Of a DNA stretch of 64,000 nt, positions 25,598 to 33,235 are shown one piece after another. Within the stretch, counting starts at the first letter, position 1, and the number at the start of each line of letters is the position of its first letter. Made by a program: the position numbers and the translations under genes. Source of the stretch: Salinibacterium sp. NG253 (lineage in GTDB: Bacteria; Actinomycetota; Actinomycetes; Actinomycetales; Microbacteriaceae); assembly GCF_015864945.1 (NCBI RefSeq), contig NZ_JADYWF010000001.1, positions 806,378 through 870,377 on the forward strand, in the 5' to 3' direction. The notes beneath the pieces are model-generated. The model searched no databases, was not told where the DNA came from, and worked only from the letters and a program-made list of their open reading frames with translations.

Positions 25598-25744
25598 GTT
25601 GCACTTCTCCCGAATTCCGCACAGCTTGCGTGCACACGATCACGCTGACAAATCCTCGACCAGTTCTGGGAGTTACCCTAGCATTTTTCAGGTTATCCAA
25701 GCGAGCCACCGCCATGGGTACTTCTCCCCTGTTGCCGCCCCCAA

Positions 25745-26452
25745 TTATGGGGTGCGGCTCTCCTCGTCATTACGTTCGAGAAGATAGAGGTCATCTTTGT
25801 CGACAAGCCGCGTTGCGACGGCGAATTCCACCAGTCGAAGCCTCCTATTGGTCGCGAGGTTATCTTTGCCCCCTCGCAGCCCAGCGACACCCCTCTTATC
25901 TAACTTCTCGCACACGTTATCGAGCTTGCGATTGAAGGTAGTGATCGACCAGCCGAGCCGTGCAGCCACCACAGCAGAAGTGGGGATGTCGCCGCGCCCC
26001 GCGGTTGCCTGCCGCAGCACGCCCTCGGCAAGCGCCACGATAAGCAGCCGCTGAGAGGAAGTGAGAGGGATCGGCCCAATTGTCGTCGAGCCACCGGAAC
26101 CCGCAATGGACGTCGAGGTGTTGAAGTAGTCATCACCGGCATGAATCGTGAACTCATAGGTCGTAGACCCGGCACTGAACAGCACCTGCATTTGAGGAAA
26201 AACAATCGGAAGTCGCGCACCAGGCGCCAACCACGCCTGCACTTGGCCGGTCGCATCCGTCACTGTCGCGGTGAGCAGGTTTCCTACATTGCCGAGCCAC
26301 CACATTCCGAAATCTTCGTAGATGCGAAGAAACCGACGATGCAAGTAGGGATTGTCATCAATGACGAGATCGGATTCGCGCCCGACATGAAAATCATTGG
26401 GGTGGGTAATGTCGTACCACTCGCCACAGAATTCAATCTTCAGCGGATTCAT
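25745..26452 (-). CDS. FHA domain protein with C-terminal winged/HTH domain
   Basis: A 235-residue protein; ATG 26452 overlaps the kinase stop as ATGA. The N-terminal half is FHA-like (HVGRESDLVIDDNPYLHRRF, WWLGNVGN), a phosphothreonine-binding fold. The C-terminal half (about 135-230) is a helical DNA-binding-like domain: LTSSQRLLIVALAEG, IPTSAVVAARLGWSITTFNR, then KLDNVCEKLDKRGV. This layout fits a kinase-responsive regulator or scaffold. Its target is probably the upstream kinase and possibly transcription of the T7SS locus; that link is inferred from the operon. Confidence 0.88.
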   Translation of the reverse strand: MNPLKIEFCGEWYDITHPNDFHVGRESDLVIDDNPYLHRRFLRIYEDFGMWWLGNVGNLLTATVTDATGQVQAWLAPGARLPIVFPQMQVLFSAGSTTYEFTIHAGDDYFNTSTSIAGSGGSTTIGPIPLTSSQRLLIVALAEGVLRQATAGRGDIPTSAVVAARLGWSITTFNRKLDNVCEKLDKRGVAGLRGGKDNLATNRRLRLVEFAVATRLVDKDDLYLLERNDEESRTP

Positions 26453-28110
26453 TCGGGAAAGCACGCCTCCAAAGGGTTGGCAGACTCGGTGCCTGCACGC
26501 ACGATTCGAACATCAATGCACAACGTCGATCCCGCAACATAACCATCGACGGGGATGACGCCATCATCAGATTGCCGTACCGGTTCGCTCTCGCGCCCGA
26601 CACGCTTCCAGATGATGCGATCGCCCTCTTCGCCAGCGGGGTTGTCAATCGTGAACGTGACCGAGCCTGCTGACTCTTCTGCCGATACCAACACCGGTGT
26701 CGGCACGGTCTCCACTACCGCCGAGGTGGGGGCTGCGGTCGGTGCGGACACGGCCGGCAGCTCTGTTGACACGGGGTTGGTCACGAGAACCGCAATGGCG
26801 ACTGCGGCCCCCAGCACAACGGCAACACCGCCGATGATCCAGGTCGCCGCTTTGCGTCGTGAGGGCTGAGCTTTTTCAGTGGCCGCGCTGGCGTTCGTCA
26901 GCTCAAACGGTTCTGTCGTGACATCGGTAGCCGGATCGGCCGCGGGCCGTCGGCGAACAACGGTCTCGCCAAGCTCTGACTGCGGCGGCTGAACAACGCG
27001 GTGGGGAGCGCCGCGCAGTTGCGTCTCGTCTGTGCTGCTCCCGCTACCCGCGAGAGGGAGCTGCGGCGGTTTCTCAAACGACTTCAACGTGGCGGAGGCG
27101 GGCTGCGCATCGATGGTTGCCACACCGCGGGCACGTGTTGCATCGTCATCACCATCATCGGTGCCGGAAGGAGTTACTTGGTCGACCGCCAGATTCGGCA
27201 CGTCGACTGTTGTGGGCGCATAGCCCAATTCCAGCTCGACACGTTGCAACGCCCGAGCAAAATCGAGCGCGCTCGCAAACCGGTCGTCACGGCGCGATGC
27301 CATGCCCTTTCGTAAGACCGCAAGCAGACTCGCGGGCACGTCGTCACGAGTGAGCGGCGTAATGAGGCCGCGTTCGATACGGCCAATGAGATCGAGGGCT
27401 CCGTTGGATCGCCCTCGCACCTCGAACGGAGTGTGCCCTGCGAGCAGGGTGTAGAGCGTCGCCGCGAGTGAAAACACGTCAGCTCGAACATCCGGGTTCG
27501 GGTCGTCCTCGAACATTTCAGGAGGCGACCACGGCACAGACATGCCGATTGATGCTCCGGTGGTCGAGCCACTTTCTTCCGTCAATTGCGAACGCGAGCT
27601 CGTATGCAGCGGGATGTCCTCGTCAAGCGCAGACGAAATTCCGAAGTCGGTGAGCGCTGGCCACCCATAGTCGTTAGTCAGCACGTTCGCGGGCTTGATG
27701 TCGCGGTGCAGGATGCCAGCCGCGTGCGCAGTAGCCACCGCGCCGCTCACCCGGATTCCCACCCGCAGCACATCAGTCACGGGGAGCGGTTCACTCTTGT
27801 AGCGTTCCGCCAGGCTCGGCCCTGAGCAGTACTCCATCACGAAGTAGGGGCGATCGTCGGCGGCAACATCCGCGTGAAAAATGGAGACGATGTAAGGATG
27901 GGCTGACAGTTGAGCCATCAGGTTTGCCTCGGCGACAAACGATGCTCGAGTCGCCGGGGCAAGATCTTCGGTCAGCAACACTTTTACGGCAACGCGGCGT
28001 TTCGGAAGGTGCTGATCGTACAGAAAAACGTCGCTGAAGCCACCAGACCCTAGGAGCTTCACAAAGGTATAACCCCGCAGCTCAGGCGGTGTTGACGGGG
28101 CCCGGCGCAC
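26449..28110 (-). CDS. Membrane Ser/Thr protein kinase (PknB-like)
   Basis: A 553-residue protein from GTG 28110, overlapping the upstream FHA gene stop by one base (TAGTG). The kinase domain is complete: the glycine loop GSGGFSDV near 21, Lys 43 in VAVKVL, HRDIKPANV with Asp 137, DFGIS at 155, and PPEMF with DVFSLAATLY. A Ser/Thr/Pro/Asp-rich linker precedes a single TM (TWIIGGVAVVLGAAVAIAVLV near 415). An extracellular domain of about 110 residues contains two Cys near its end; it is not a PASTA repeat. It likely senses an envelope signal and phosphorylates the FHA proteins or EssC encoded here; the PP2C at 29430-30287 would reverse this. Confidence 0.95.
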   Translation of the reverse strand: MRRAPSTPPELRGYTFVKLLGSGGFSDVFLYDQHLPKRRVAVKVLLTEDLAPATRASFVAEANLMAQLSAHPYIVSIFHADVAADDRPYFVMEYCSGPSLAERYKSEPLPVTDVLRVGIRVSGAVATAHAAGILHRDIKPANVLTNDYGWPALTDFGISSALDEDIPLHTSSRSQLTEESGSTTGASIGMSVPWSPPEMFEDDPNPDVRADVFSLAATLYTLLAGHTPFEVRGRSNGALDLIGRIERGLITPLTRDDVPASLLAVLRKGMASRRDDRFASALDFARALQRVELELGYAPTTVDVPNLAVDQVTPSGTDDGDDDATRARGVATIDAQPASATLKSFEKPPQLPLAGSGSSTDETQLRGAPHRVVQPPQSELGETVVRRRPAADPATDVTTEPFELTNASAATEKAQPSRRKAATWIIGGVAVVLGAAVAIAVLVTNPVSTELPAVSAPTAAPTSAVVETVPTPVLVSAEESAGSVTFTIDNPAGEEGDRIIWKRVGRESEPVRQSDDGVIPVDGYVAGSTLCIDVRIVRAGTESANPLEACFPE

Positions 28111-29423
28111 TATGACTCCTCCCCCACGGTGAGGGTGACGTCGCCGCCGAGATCGATGACAGTGCCGACGATAACCGCCGTCGGTTCGCCAGCGCGCAAA
28201 CGTTGCGCTTGGCGGCCGGGTAGCGCAACATGCGTGCCATTTCGAGAGTGCAAATCGGTGACAACCACCGTTCCGCCTTCGACGACAATCTGAACGTGGT
28301 TTCGGGAGATGTCCTTATCTCCGGGGATCGTGACAAGCCGCGGGAGGGATCCGCCAGAAACCTTGCTCACTGTTGGCGCACGGCCGACCAGAATTGGTTG
28401 TGACAGCATCTCGCGCGCACCGGTCGAAAGCTGCAAGTAAAGCGCCGACACAGGCGGGAGGCGAACCTCGTCAAACGCCGCGGCGGGGCGCGGCGCGCGA
28501 AGGCCAACCAGATCACTCGTCATTATTGTCATGCCGTCGTGATCGCCCTCCGGCTCTGGCGGGTCGACGACTACGGGAGCCACCGGTTCGGAGAACTGCG
28601 GTGCGGTACCGATCAGATCCGTCGCCCCCGCGGGGTTACTACCGCCAGCTGCTGGTGTTTCAGCTTCATCGTTGCGTGCGTTGGCAGCCGCAGACACGTC
28701 GCGCATGACTGTCTCACCGAAGAGAAAGTCATACCCTTGGCCGTCATTATTGACGTCGTTCGATCGACCAATTTCGGATGCCGCAGCCACTGGCTGAGCA
28801 ACGTCAGCGACCCTAGCAACCCCAGGGGGTCGGTCCGCAATCGTCGTTTCCGATACTGGGCTCGCGTCGTTCACCGGGGCAACCGCAGCGGACGCTTCTG
28901 CCTCGCCAAGCAGTGCGGCGCGTATCCCGGGAACCTGCTCGTCAACCTTCACGTGGTGAACTTCCGATGCTTCTTCGTCATGCGTGCAGTTCAGGCGACC
29001 CGCCTTCACCACGCCAGCAACGATAGGTAGCAACTCGATCGTGGTCGACTCGTTGACAGAAATGGTGCAGTCGATGACGTCATCGAAATAGCTCTCGGCC
29101 CACGTGCTAACTCGCGCACCGCTCACCGCTTCGTTGCCCGCGCGAGTAGTCAGCGAGACACTCACTGCGCCACGAACGATCACTCGCGCGCCAGCAGGGT
29201 TCTCGTGTTCAGCCGTCCACTCAACCAGCGCGAACGCTGGAGTTGCCGCTAACCCTTGAGCACTCAGCGCTTCGACTGCGTGTTGCGCGCCGAGCGCCCG
29301 ATTCGCCCACAGGGTCGCGAGAAGGTTCTCCTCAGACGAGTCGACAAACACGATTAGCTCGTCAGCAACGACCGCCGACCACAACGAGTCAGTCGATGGG
29401 GCATAAAGGTATTTCATGACCAC
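28110..29423 (-). CDS. FHA domain protein of the T7SS signalling block
   Basis: A 437-residue protein; GTG 29423 was chosen because AGGAAG lies 9 nt upstream (ATG 29417 is too far from it). The N-terminal 170 residues form an unrecognised domain (LWSAVVADELIVFVDSSEEN). Residues about 170-325 are a low-complexity Ala/Val/Pro/Asp linker. The C-terminus is a full FHA domain: ILVGRAPTVS, IPGDKDISRNHVQIVVEGG, TDLHSRNGTHV. It is probably a phosphothreonine reader linking the kinase at 26449-28110 to the secretion machine. No membrane segment. Confidence 0.92.
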   Translation of the reverse strand: MVMKYLYAPSTDSLWSAVVADELIVFVDSSEENLLATLWANRALGAQHAVEALSAQGLAATPAFALVEWTAEHENPAGARVIVRGAVSVSLTTRAGNEAVSGARVSTWAESYFDDVIDCTISVNESTTIELLPIVAGVVKAGRLNCTHDEEASEVHHVKVDEQVPGIRAALLGEAEASAAVAPVNDASPVSETTIADRPPGVARVADVAQPVAAASEIGRSNDVNNDGQGYDFLFGETVMRDVSAAANARNDEAETPAAGGSNPAGATDLIGTAPQFSEPVAPVVVDPPEPEGDHDGMTIMTSDLVGLRAPRPAAAFDEVRLPPVSALYLQLSTGAREMLSQPILVGRAPTVSKVSGGSLPRLVTIPGDKDISRNHVQIVVEGGTVVVTDLHSRNGTHVALPGRQAQRLRAGEPTAVIVGTVIDLGGDVTLTVGEES

Positions 29424-29429
29424 TGCGAT

Positions 29430-30287
29430 CTACTTCCTGGGTCGGGTTTGTTCGAGGTGATGCGAAACGGCGCGGTCGACGGTGTCTTCTTCCGCCGCAT
29501 CTGCACTCGCTGTGCGAGCAGCATCCACCACGATGACGGTCACGTTGTCGGAACCGCCAGCGGCAATCGCACCCGCAACAAGTCGGTCAGCAATTGTTTC
29601 GTTGTCGTTCAGCGCTGAACGATCAGCGAGGATTCCGGCAATGAGATCGTCATCGAGCTCCTTGGTCAGCCCGTCTGAGCACGCCAAAAAAGTATGTTGG
29701 GCTGCGACCGGGAGCAACCACACGTCGGGGTTCACATGCGGGTGGATGCCGAGAGCACGCGTGATGACGTTACGGTCGGGGTGCGATGTCGCTTCGAGGG
29801 CGGTGATGTGGCCAAGGTCGACAAGTTCTTGCACGGCCGAGTGATCGACCGTGACCTGCTCGAGCTCACGGCCGTTCCAGCTATAGACCCGTGAGTCTCC
29901 CACGTTGAAGGCCATCCAACGCGGTTCTGAATCGGCACCGACAGCAACGAGAGCGATGCCGGAAAGGGTCGTACCCGACACCCCGTCATCCTCTCCCCTG
30001 AGCGCGATGACCGCCGCGTTGGCTTCGGTAATCGCCTGAACAATATGTTCCGGCGTGAGAAAGCTGTGGCGTGCCACAGCGCGAGCGAAGCTTTGCACGA
30101 CGCATTGGCTTGCGCGATCTCCAAAGGAATGCCCACCCATTCCGTCGGCGACAAGGTAGACCTGCGGCAGCACGAGCAGGCTGTCTTCATTGAGCGAGCG
30201 CACGGATCCGCGGTCGGATGCGGCCGACACATTCACGGTGACAGGTCCACTGGGCAGCAGAACTTCGTACTGATCCGAAACCATCAT
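29430..30287 (-). CDS. PP2C-family Ser/Thr protein phosphatase
   Basis: A 285-residue protein from ATG 30287 (MMVSDQYEVL), with GGGGG just upstream. Metal-binding motifs of the family are present: DRGSVRSLNEDSLLV, YLVADGMGGHSFGD, SGTTLSGIALV, FNVGDSRVY, CSDGLTKELDDD and GGSDNVTVIVVD. It is soluble and has the usual catalytic-domain size. It heads the minus-strand T7SS locus, 6 bp upstream of the FHA gene, and should dephosphorylate the substrates of the kinase two genes downstream. Confidence 0.95.
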   Translation of the reverse strand: MMVSDQYEVLLPSGPVTVNVSAASDRGSVRSLNEDSLLVLPQVYLVADGMGGHSFGDRASQCVVQSFARAVARHSFLTPEHIVQAITEANAAVIALRGEDDGVSGTTLSGIALVAVGADSEPRWMAFNVGDSRVYSWNGRELEQVTVDHSAVQELVDLGHITALEATSHPDRNVITRALGIHPHVNPDVWLLPVAAQHTFLACSDGLTKELDDDLIAGILADRSALNDNETIADRLVAGAIAAGGSDNVTVIVVDAARTASADAAEEDTVDRAVSHHLEQTRPRK

Positions 30288-30441
30288 TGTGCCCCCAAGC
30301 ATTTGTCAGGTATCAACGTAGCAATGAATAGGCGACACCGCGGAAACCCGGCGGTATGCTGACCAGAGCGCACCACCCTCGCGCTACCACCACTTGCCAT
30401 TTTGTTGTTTTGCCCACAAGGCCCACACGCAGGAGAAGTTC

Positions 30442-31530
30442 ATGATTTCGCACGCATCAACGACGCTCGAAGCCCCCGTATCCGCTCTCGAAAATGCCGA
30501 TTTCACGCATGAGAACGTTCTTATTTCGACGGGCAAACGATCCGGGCTCGTTATCACCGTCGCCGTTCACTCCACCGTTCTCGGCCAAGCCCTCGGTGGT
30601 GCGCGAATGTGGAACTATCCGCACTGGACCGATGCTGTCGCTGACTCCCTGCGCCTCTCCGCCGCAATGACGCTCAAGAACTCTGCCGCTGGCCTCAACC
30701 GTGGTGGCGGCAAGTCGGTCATCCACATTCCTATGGGTGTCACCCTCACTGCGGACCAGAAGCGCGATGCGATGCTCGATCTCGGTGACGCCATCGAGAG
30801 CCTCAACGGCGCCTACATGACGGCGGAAGATGTCGGCACGAGTGCCGAATTGATGTCAATTGTTGCTGAGCGCACCGAGCACGTCTGCGGCCTTCCCGCT
30901 GATCAGGGCGGCGCTGGCGAGCCGGCGGATGCGACTGCAGCAGGCGTGCACGCGAGCATCCTTGCCACCTGCGAAGCACTGTTCGGCACGCGCGATCTTG
31001 CTGGTCGCCACCTCGTTATTTCTGGGCTCGGCCAGGTCGGTGGCCGCCTCGCACGCTCTCTGACCGCAGCGGGTGCGGTGCTCACCGTCACCGACGTCAA
31101 CCTCGACCGCAAACTGCTTGCGGCAGAACTCGACGCCAACTGGGTTGACGCCGACGAAGCGCACAGCGTGGTTGCTGACCTCTACATCCCGTGTGGCATG
31201 GGCGGCGCGCTCAGCCCTCGCGTCATCCGCGAACTCAACGTCAGCGGTGTTGTCGGAGCCGCGAATAACCAGCTTGCCCAGCACGACGGCGCCGAAGCCC
31301 TTGCTGAACGCGGCATTCTCTGGGCGCCCGACTTCGTCGTGAACGGTGGCGGTGTGATCTACCTCGATATGGCTTCGGAGCCGGATGCGGATGCCGACGC
31401 CATTGCCAAGCGCGTCGAGGCCATCGGTGACACCGTGACCACGATCTTCCGTGATGCTGCAGCCCAGGGCATCACCACCTTGGACGCCGCAGAGCGCCTC
31501 GCGCAGTCGCGCCTTGTTACTGCGGGATAA
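30442..31530 (+). CDS. Leucine/valine/phenylalanine-type amino-acid dehydrogenase
   Basis: A 362-residue protein; ATG 30442 has AGGAGAAG just upstream. The Glu/Leu/Phe/Val dehydrogenase fold is clear: GGARMWNY, catalytic Lys in LNRGGGKSVIHIP, AEDVGTSAELM, and the NAD-binding site VISGLGQVGGRLA followed by VTDVNLD. PCGMGGALSPRVI and GAANNQLAQ match the leucine dehydrogenase branch. It catalyses reversible oxidative deamination of a branched-chain or aromatic amino acid to the 2-oxo acid with NAD+. Substrate choice cannot be read from sequence. It is transcribed away from the T7SS locus, with the promoter in the 154-bp divergent gap. Confidence 0.92.
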   Translation: MISHASTTLEAPVSALENADFTHENVLISTGKRSGLVITVAVHSTVLGQALGGARMWNYPHWTDAVADSLRLSAAMTLKNSAAGLNRGGGKSVIHIPMGVTLTADQKRDAMLDLGDAIESLNGAYMTAEDVGTSAELMSIVAERTEHVCGLPADQGGAGEPADATAAGVHASILATCEALFGTRDLAGRHLVISGLGQVGGRLARSLTAAGAVLTVTDVNLDRKLLAAELDANWVDADEAHSVVADLYIPCGMGGALSPRVIRELNVSGVVGAANNQLAQHDGAEALAERGILWAPDFVVNGGGVIYLDMASEPDADADAIAKRVEAIGDTVTTIFRDAAAQGITTLDAAERLAQSRLVTAG

Positions 31531-31549
31531 CTCACCGCTCCACAAACGA

Positions 31550-31602
31550 AACGCGCGGTGGTGCACCGGCGAGCTCATGCTCGAGGAGCCCCACCGCGCG
31601 TT
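31550..31602. terminator. Bidirectional terminator between the dehydrogenase and terC
   Basis: A 12-bp inverted repeat (AACGCGCGGTGG at 31550 and CCACCGCGCGTT at 31591) with an inner GAGCTCATGCTC hairpin, lying between two convergent genes. Confidence 0.8.
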
Positions 31603-31623
31603 CTCGGGTGTGGGAAGTGCCGC

Positions 31624-32625
31624 TTAGTCGATCGAGAGTTCCGCGAGCTCACGCTTCTTGTCGCGGCGCATCTTTGCGAGGCTCGCGACAACGGCAACGG
31701 CCATTGCGGCAAGGATCACGATGAGCGAGGTCCAGGTGCCGATCTCAGGTGCCCACAGAATCGGCTCTCCGCCGTTGATAAACGGCAGCTCATTGACGTG
31801 CATGGCGTGGAAGAACAACTTGACACCGATAAAGGCGAGCACAAAGGCGATGCCGTAGTGCAGGTACTCGAGCTTGTCGATGAGATCGCCGAGAAGGAAG
31901 TACAGCTGGCGAAGGCCCATCAGCGCAAAGATGTTGGCCGCGAACACGATGAAGGGGTCGGTCGTGATTCCGAAGATTGCCGGAATCGAGTCGATCGCGA
32001 ACACAAGATCCGTAATACCCAGCGCGATAAAGACCACGAGAATCGGCGTGAAGACCTTTTTGCCGTCGATCACGGTGCGCACTTTGCCACCGTCGAAGTT
32101 CGGGGAGATATTGATGTGCCTGCGCAAGTAGCGGATGATGCCGCTCTCGGTCTGTTCCATGTCGTCATGGTCTTCGAACACTTGACGGATGGCCGTGTAG
32201 AGCAAGAACGCACCAAAGATGTAGAAGATGAAGCTGAAGTTCTCAATCAGTTGCGCACCGAGCAGAATGAAAATTCCGCGCAGCACGAGAGCGATCAGGA
32301 TGCCCACCATCAGCACCTCTTGTTGGTACTTTCGCGGCACCGAAAAACGCCCCATGATGATCACGAAGACAAAGAGGTTGTCGATCGAGAGACTGTATTC
32401 CGTGACCCAACCGGCAATGAATTGGCCGGCCTGTTCAACATCACCGAGCAGGAACATCATGAGGGCGAAAACGAGGGCAAGGCTCACGTAGAAGCCAACC
32501 CACAATGCTGATTCCTTGGTGCTCGGAATGTGCGGGCGTTTGTAAGCCAGGATGAGGTCGGCCGTCAAAATGATCAGCAGCACTGACATCGACGTCACTT
32601 CAAACCAAATAGGCAGAGTAGTCAA
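31624..32625 (-). CDS. TerC/Alx-family membrane protein, probable Mn2+ exporter
   Basis: A 333-residue protein from TTG 32625 (LTTLPIWFEVTSM), the start that fits the family N-terminus and lies just after the riboswitch. About nine TM helices; family motifs include FIAGWVTEYSLSIDNLFVFV, PRKYQQEVLMVGILIALVLRG and ALGITDLVFAIDSIPAIFGI, with paired Asp residues in TM segments as in metal-binding TerC members. TerC/Alx proteins export manganese, often metallating exported proteins. The upstream leader looks like a yybP-ykoY manganese riboswitch, which supports Mn2+ as the substrate. Confidence 0.93.
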   Translation of the reverse strand: MTTLPIWFEVTSMSVLLIILTADLILAYKRPHIPSTKESALWVGFYVSLALVFALMMFLLGDVEQAGQFIAGWVTEYSLSIDNLFVFVIIMGRFSVPRKYQQEVLMVGILIALVLRGIFILLGAQLIENFSFIFYIFGAFLLYTAIRQVFEDHDDMEQTESGIIRYLRRHINISPNFDGGKVRTVIDGKKVFTPILVVFIALGITDLVFAIDSIPAIFGITTDPFIVFAANIFALMGLRQLYFLLGDLIDKLEYLHYGIAFVLAFIGVKLFFHAMHVNELPFINGGEPILWAPEIGTWTSLIVILAAMAVAVVASLAKMRRDKKRELAELSID

Positions 32626-32639
32626 AAGAATCCGTTCAA

Positions 32640-32775
32640 GGGTTTCGCGGCGTAGCAAGACTCGAAAGTCTCTCCCGCATCCGCCAGAGGCGTGGATGCC
32701 GTTGCCCCGGAACCGCTATTGAGCGGTTCGTATTGACGAGTACAACGAGGTGGGATACTCCCCTTCGCGTGCCCC
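32640..32775 (-). ncRNA. Probable yybP-ykoY manganese riboswitch upstream of terC
   Basis: On the minus strand, AAGGGGAGTATCCC begins the element (32765 downwards). It matches the conserved GGGGAGUA loop of the yybP-ykoY class. It is followed by CTCGTCAATACG, a hairpin AACCGCTCAATAGCGGTT, and near the end GAGACTTTCGAGTCTTGCTACGC (32674-32652, stated as two parts: GAGACTTTCGAGTC and TTGCTACGC), the second loop region. It ends about 15 nt before the terC start, consistent with translational or terminator control by Mn2+. Confidence 0.72.
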
Positions 32776-32834
32776 ATGATAGCCGACACGCGCCCGAGCA
32801 ATACGGGAAAACTCACAGTTTCGACCGTACACAT

Positions 32835-32874
32835 ATGGTCAGCAGTCACTGTACAGTCAGTGCATGCTGACCAT
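32835..32874 (+). promoter_or_regulatory. cmtR operator/promoter with nested palindromes
   Basis: An outer 10-bp inverted repeat (ATGGTCAGCA at 32835, TGCTGACCAT at 32865) encloses an inner palindrome ACTGTACAGT (32848-32857). The right outer arm covers the ATG of cmtR at 32864. There is no Shine-Dalgarno, so the mRNA may be leaderless, with TACAGT about 7 nt before the ATG as a possible -10. Autoregulation by the ArsR-type protein is expected. Confidence 0.65.
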
Positions 32875-33235
32875 TGCTTCTCGTGTCGATGTCATGAACC
32901 GCCTAGGCCGGGCCATGACCGACCCCACTCGCGCCCGCATTCTTCTCTCTCTTCTCGAAAAGCCCGGGTATCCCGTGCAGCTGGCGCACGATCTCGAGCT
33001 CACACGCAGCAACGTCTCCAACCATCTCACCTGCCTGCGCGGCTGCGGGCTCGTCGTTGCAACACCTGAAGGTCGCTCTACCCGCTATGACATTTCAGAC
33101 CCCCACCTTGCCCACGCCCTCAACGACCTCCTCAACGTCGTGCTCGCCGTCGATGACGGCACACCCTGCGCCGGCGAGAACTGCAACGACTCGTTCTGCT
33201 GCACCCCCAACACCACCGCCGAGGTGACCGCATGA
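32864..33235 (+). CDS. cmtR: CmtR-like ArsR-family Cd/Pb-responsive repressor
   Basis: A 123-residue winged-helix protein. The DNA-reading helix is LTRSNVSNHLTCLRGCGLVVA. Cys57, Cys61 and Cys102 fall at the same positions as the Cd(II)/Pb(II) ligands of mycobacterial CmtR, and the surrounding sequence is very similar. The tail has further cysteines (Cys107, Cys112, Cys113). Metal binding would release it from DNA and induce the operon. Its stop overlaps the ATPase start as ATGA. The palindromic operator lies over its own start. Confidence 0.93.
   Translation: MLTIASRVDVMNRLGRAMTDPTRARILLSLLEKPGYPVQLAHDLELTRSNVSNHLTCLRGCGLVVATPEGRSTRYDISDPHLAHALNDLLNVVLAVDDGTPCAGENCNDSFCCTPNTTAEVTA

Noticed and set aside
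25598-25744. A promoter for the Ig-like giant gene, with TAGGGT as a possible -10 on the minus strand.
   Set aside because: No convincing -35 at proper spacing; the operon could equally be read from upstream.
31558-32511. Long plus-strand ORF of 317 codons opposite terC.
   Set aside because: It is antisense to a clear TerC gene, and its translation is rich in His/Asp/Glu/Arg as expected of a shadow frame.
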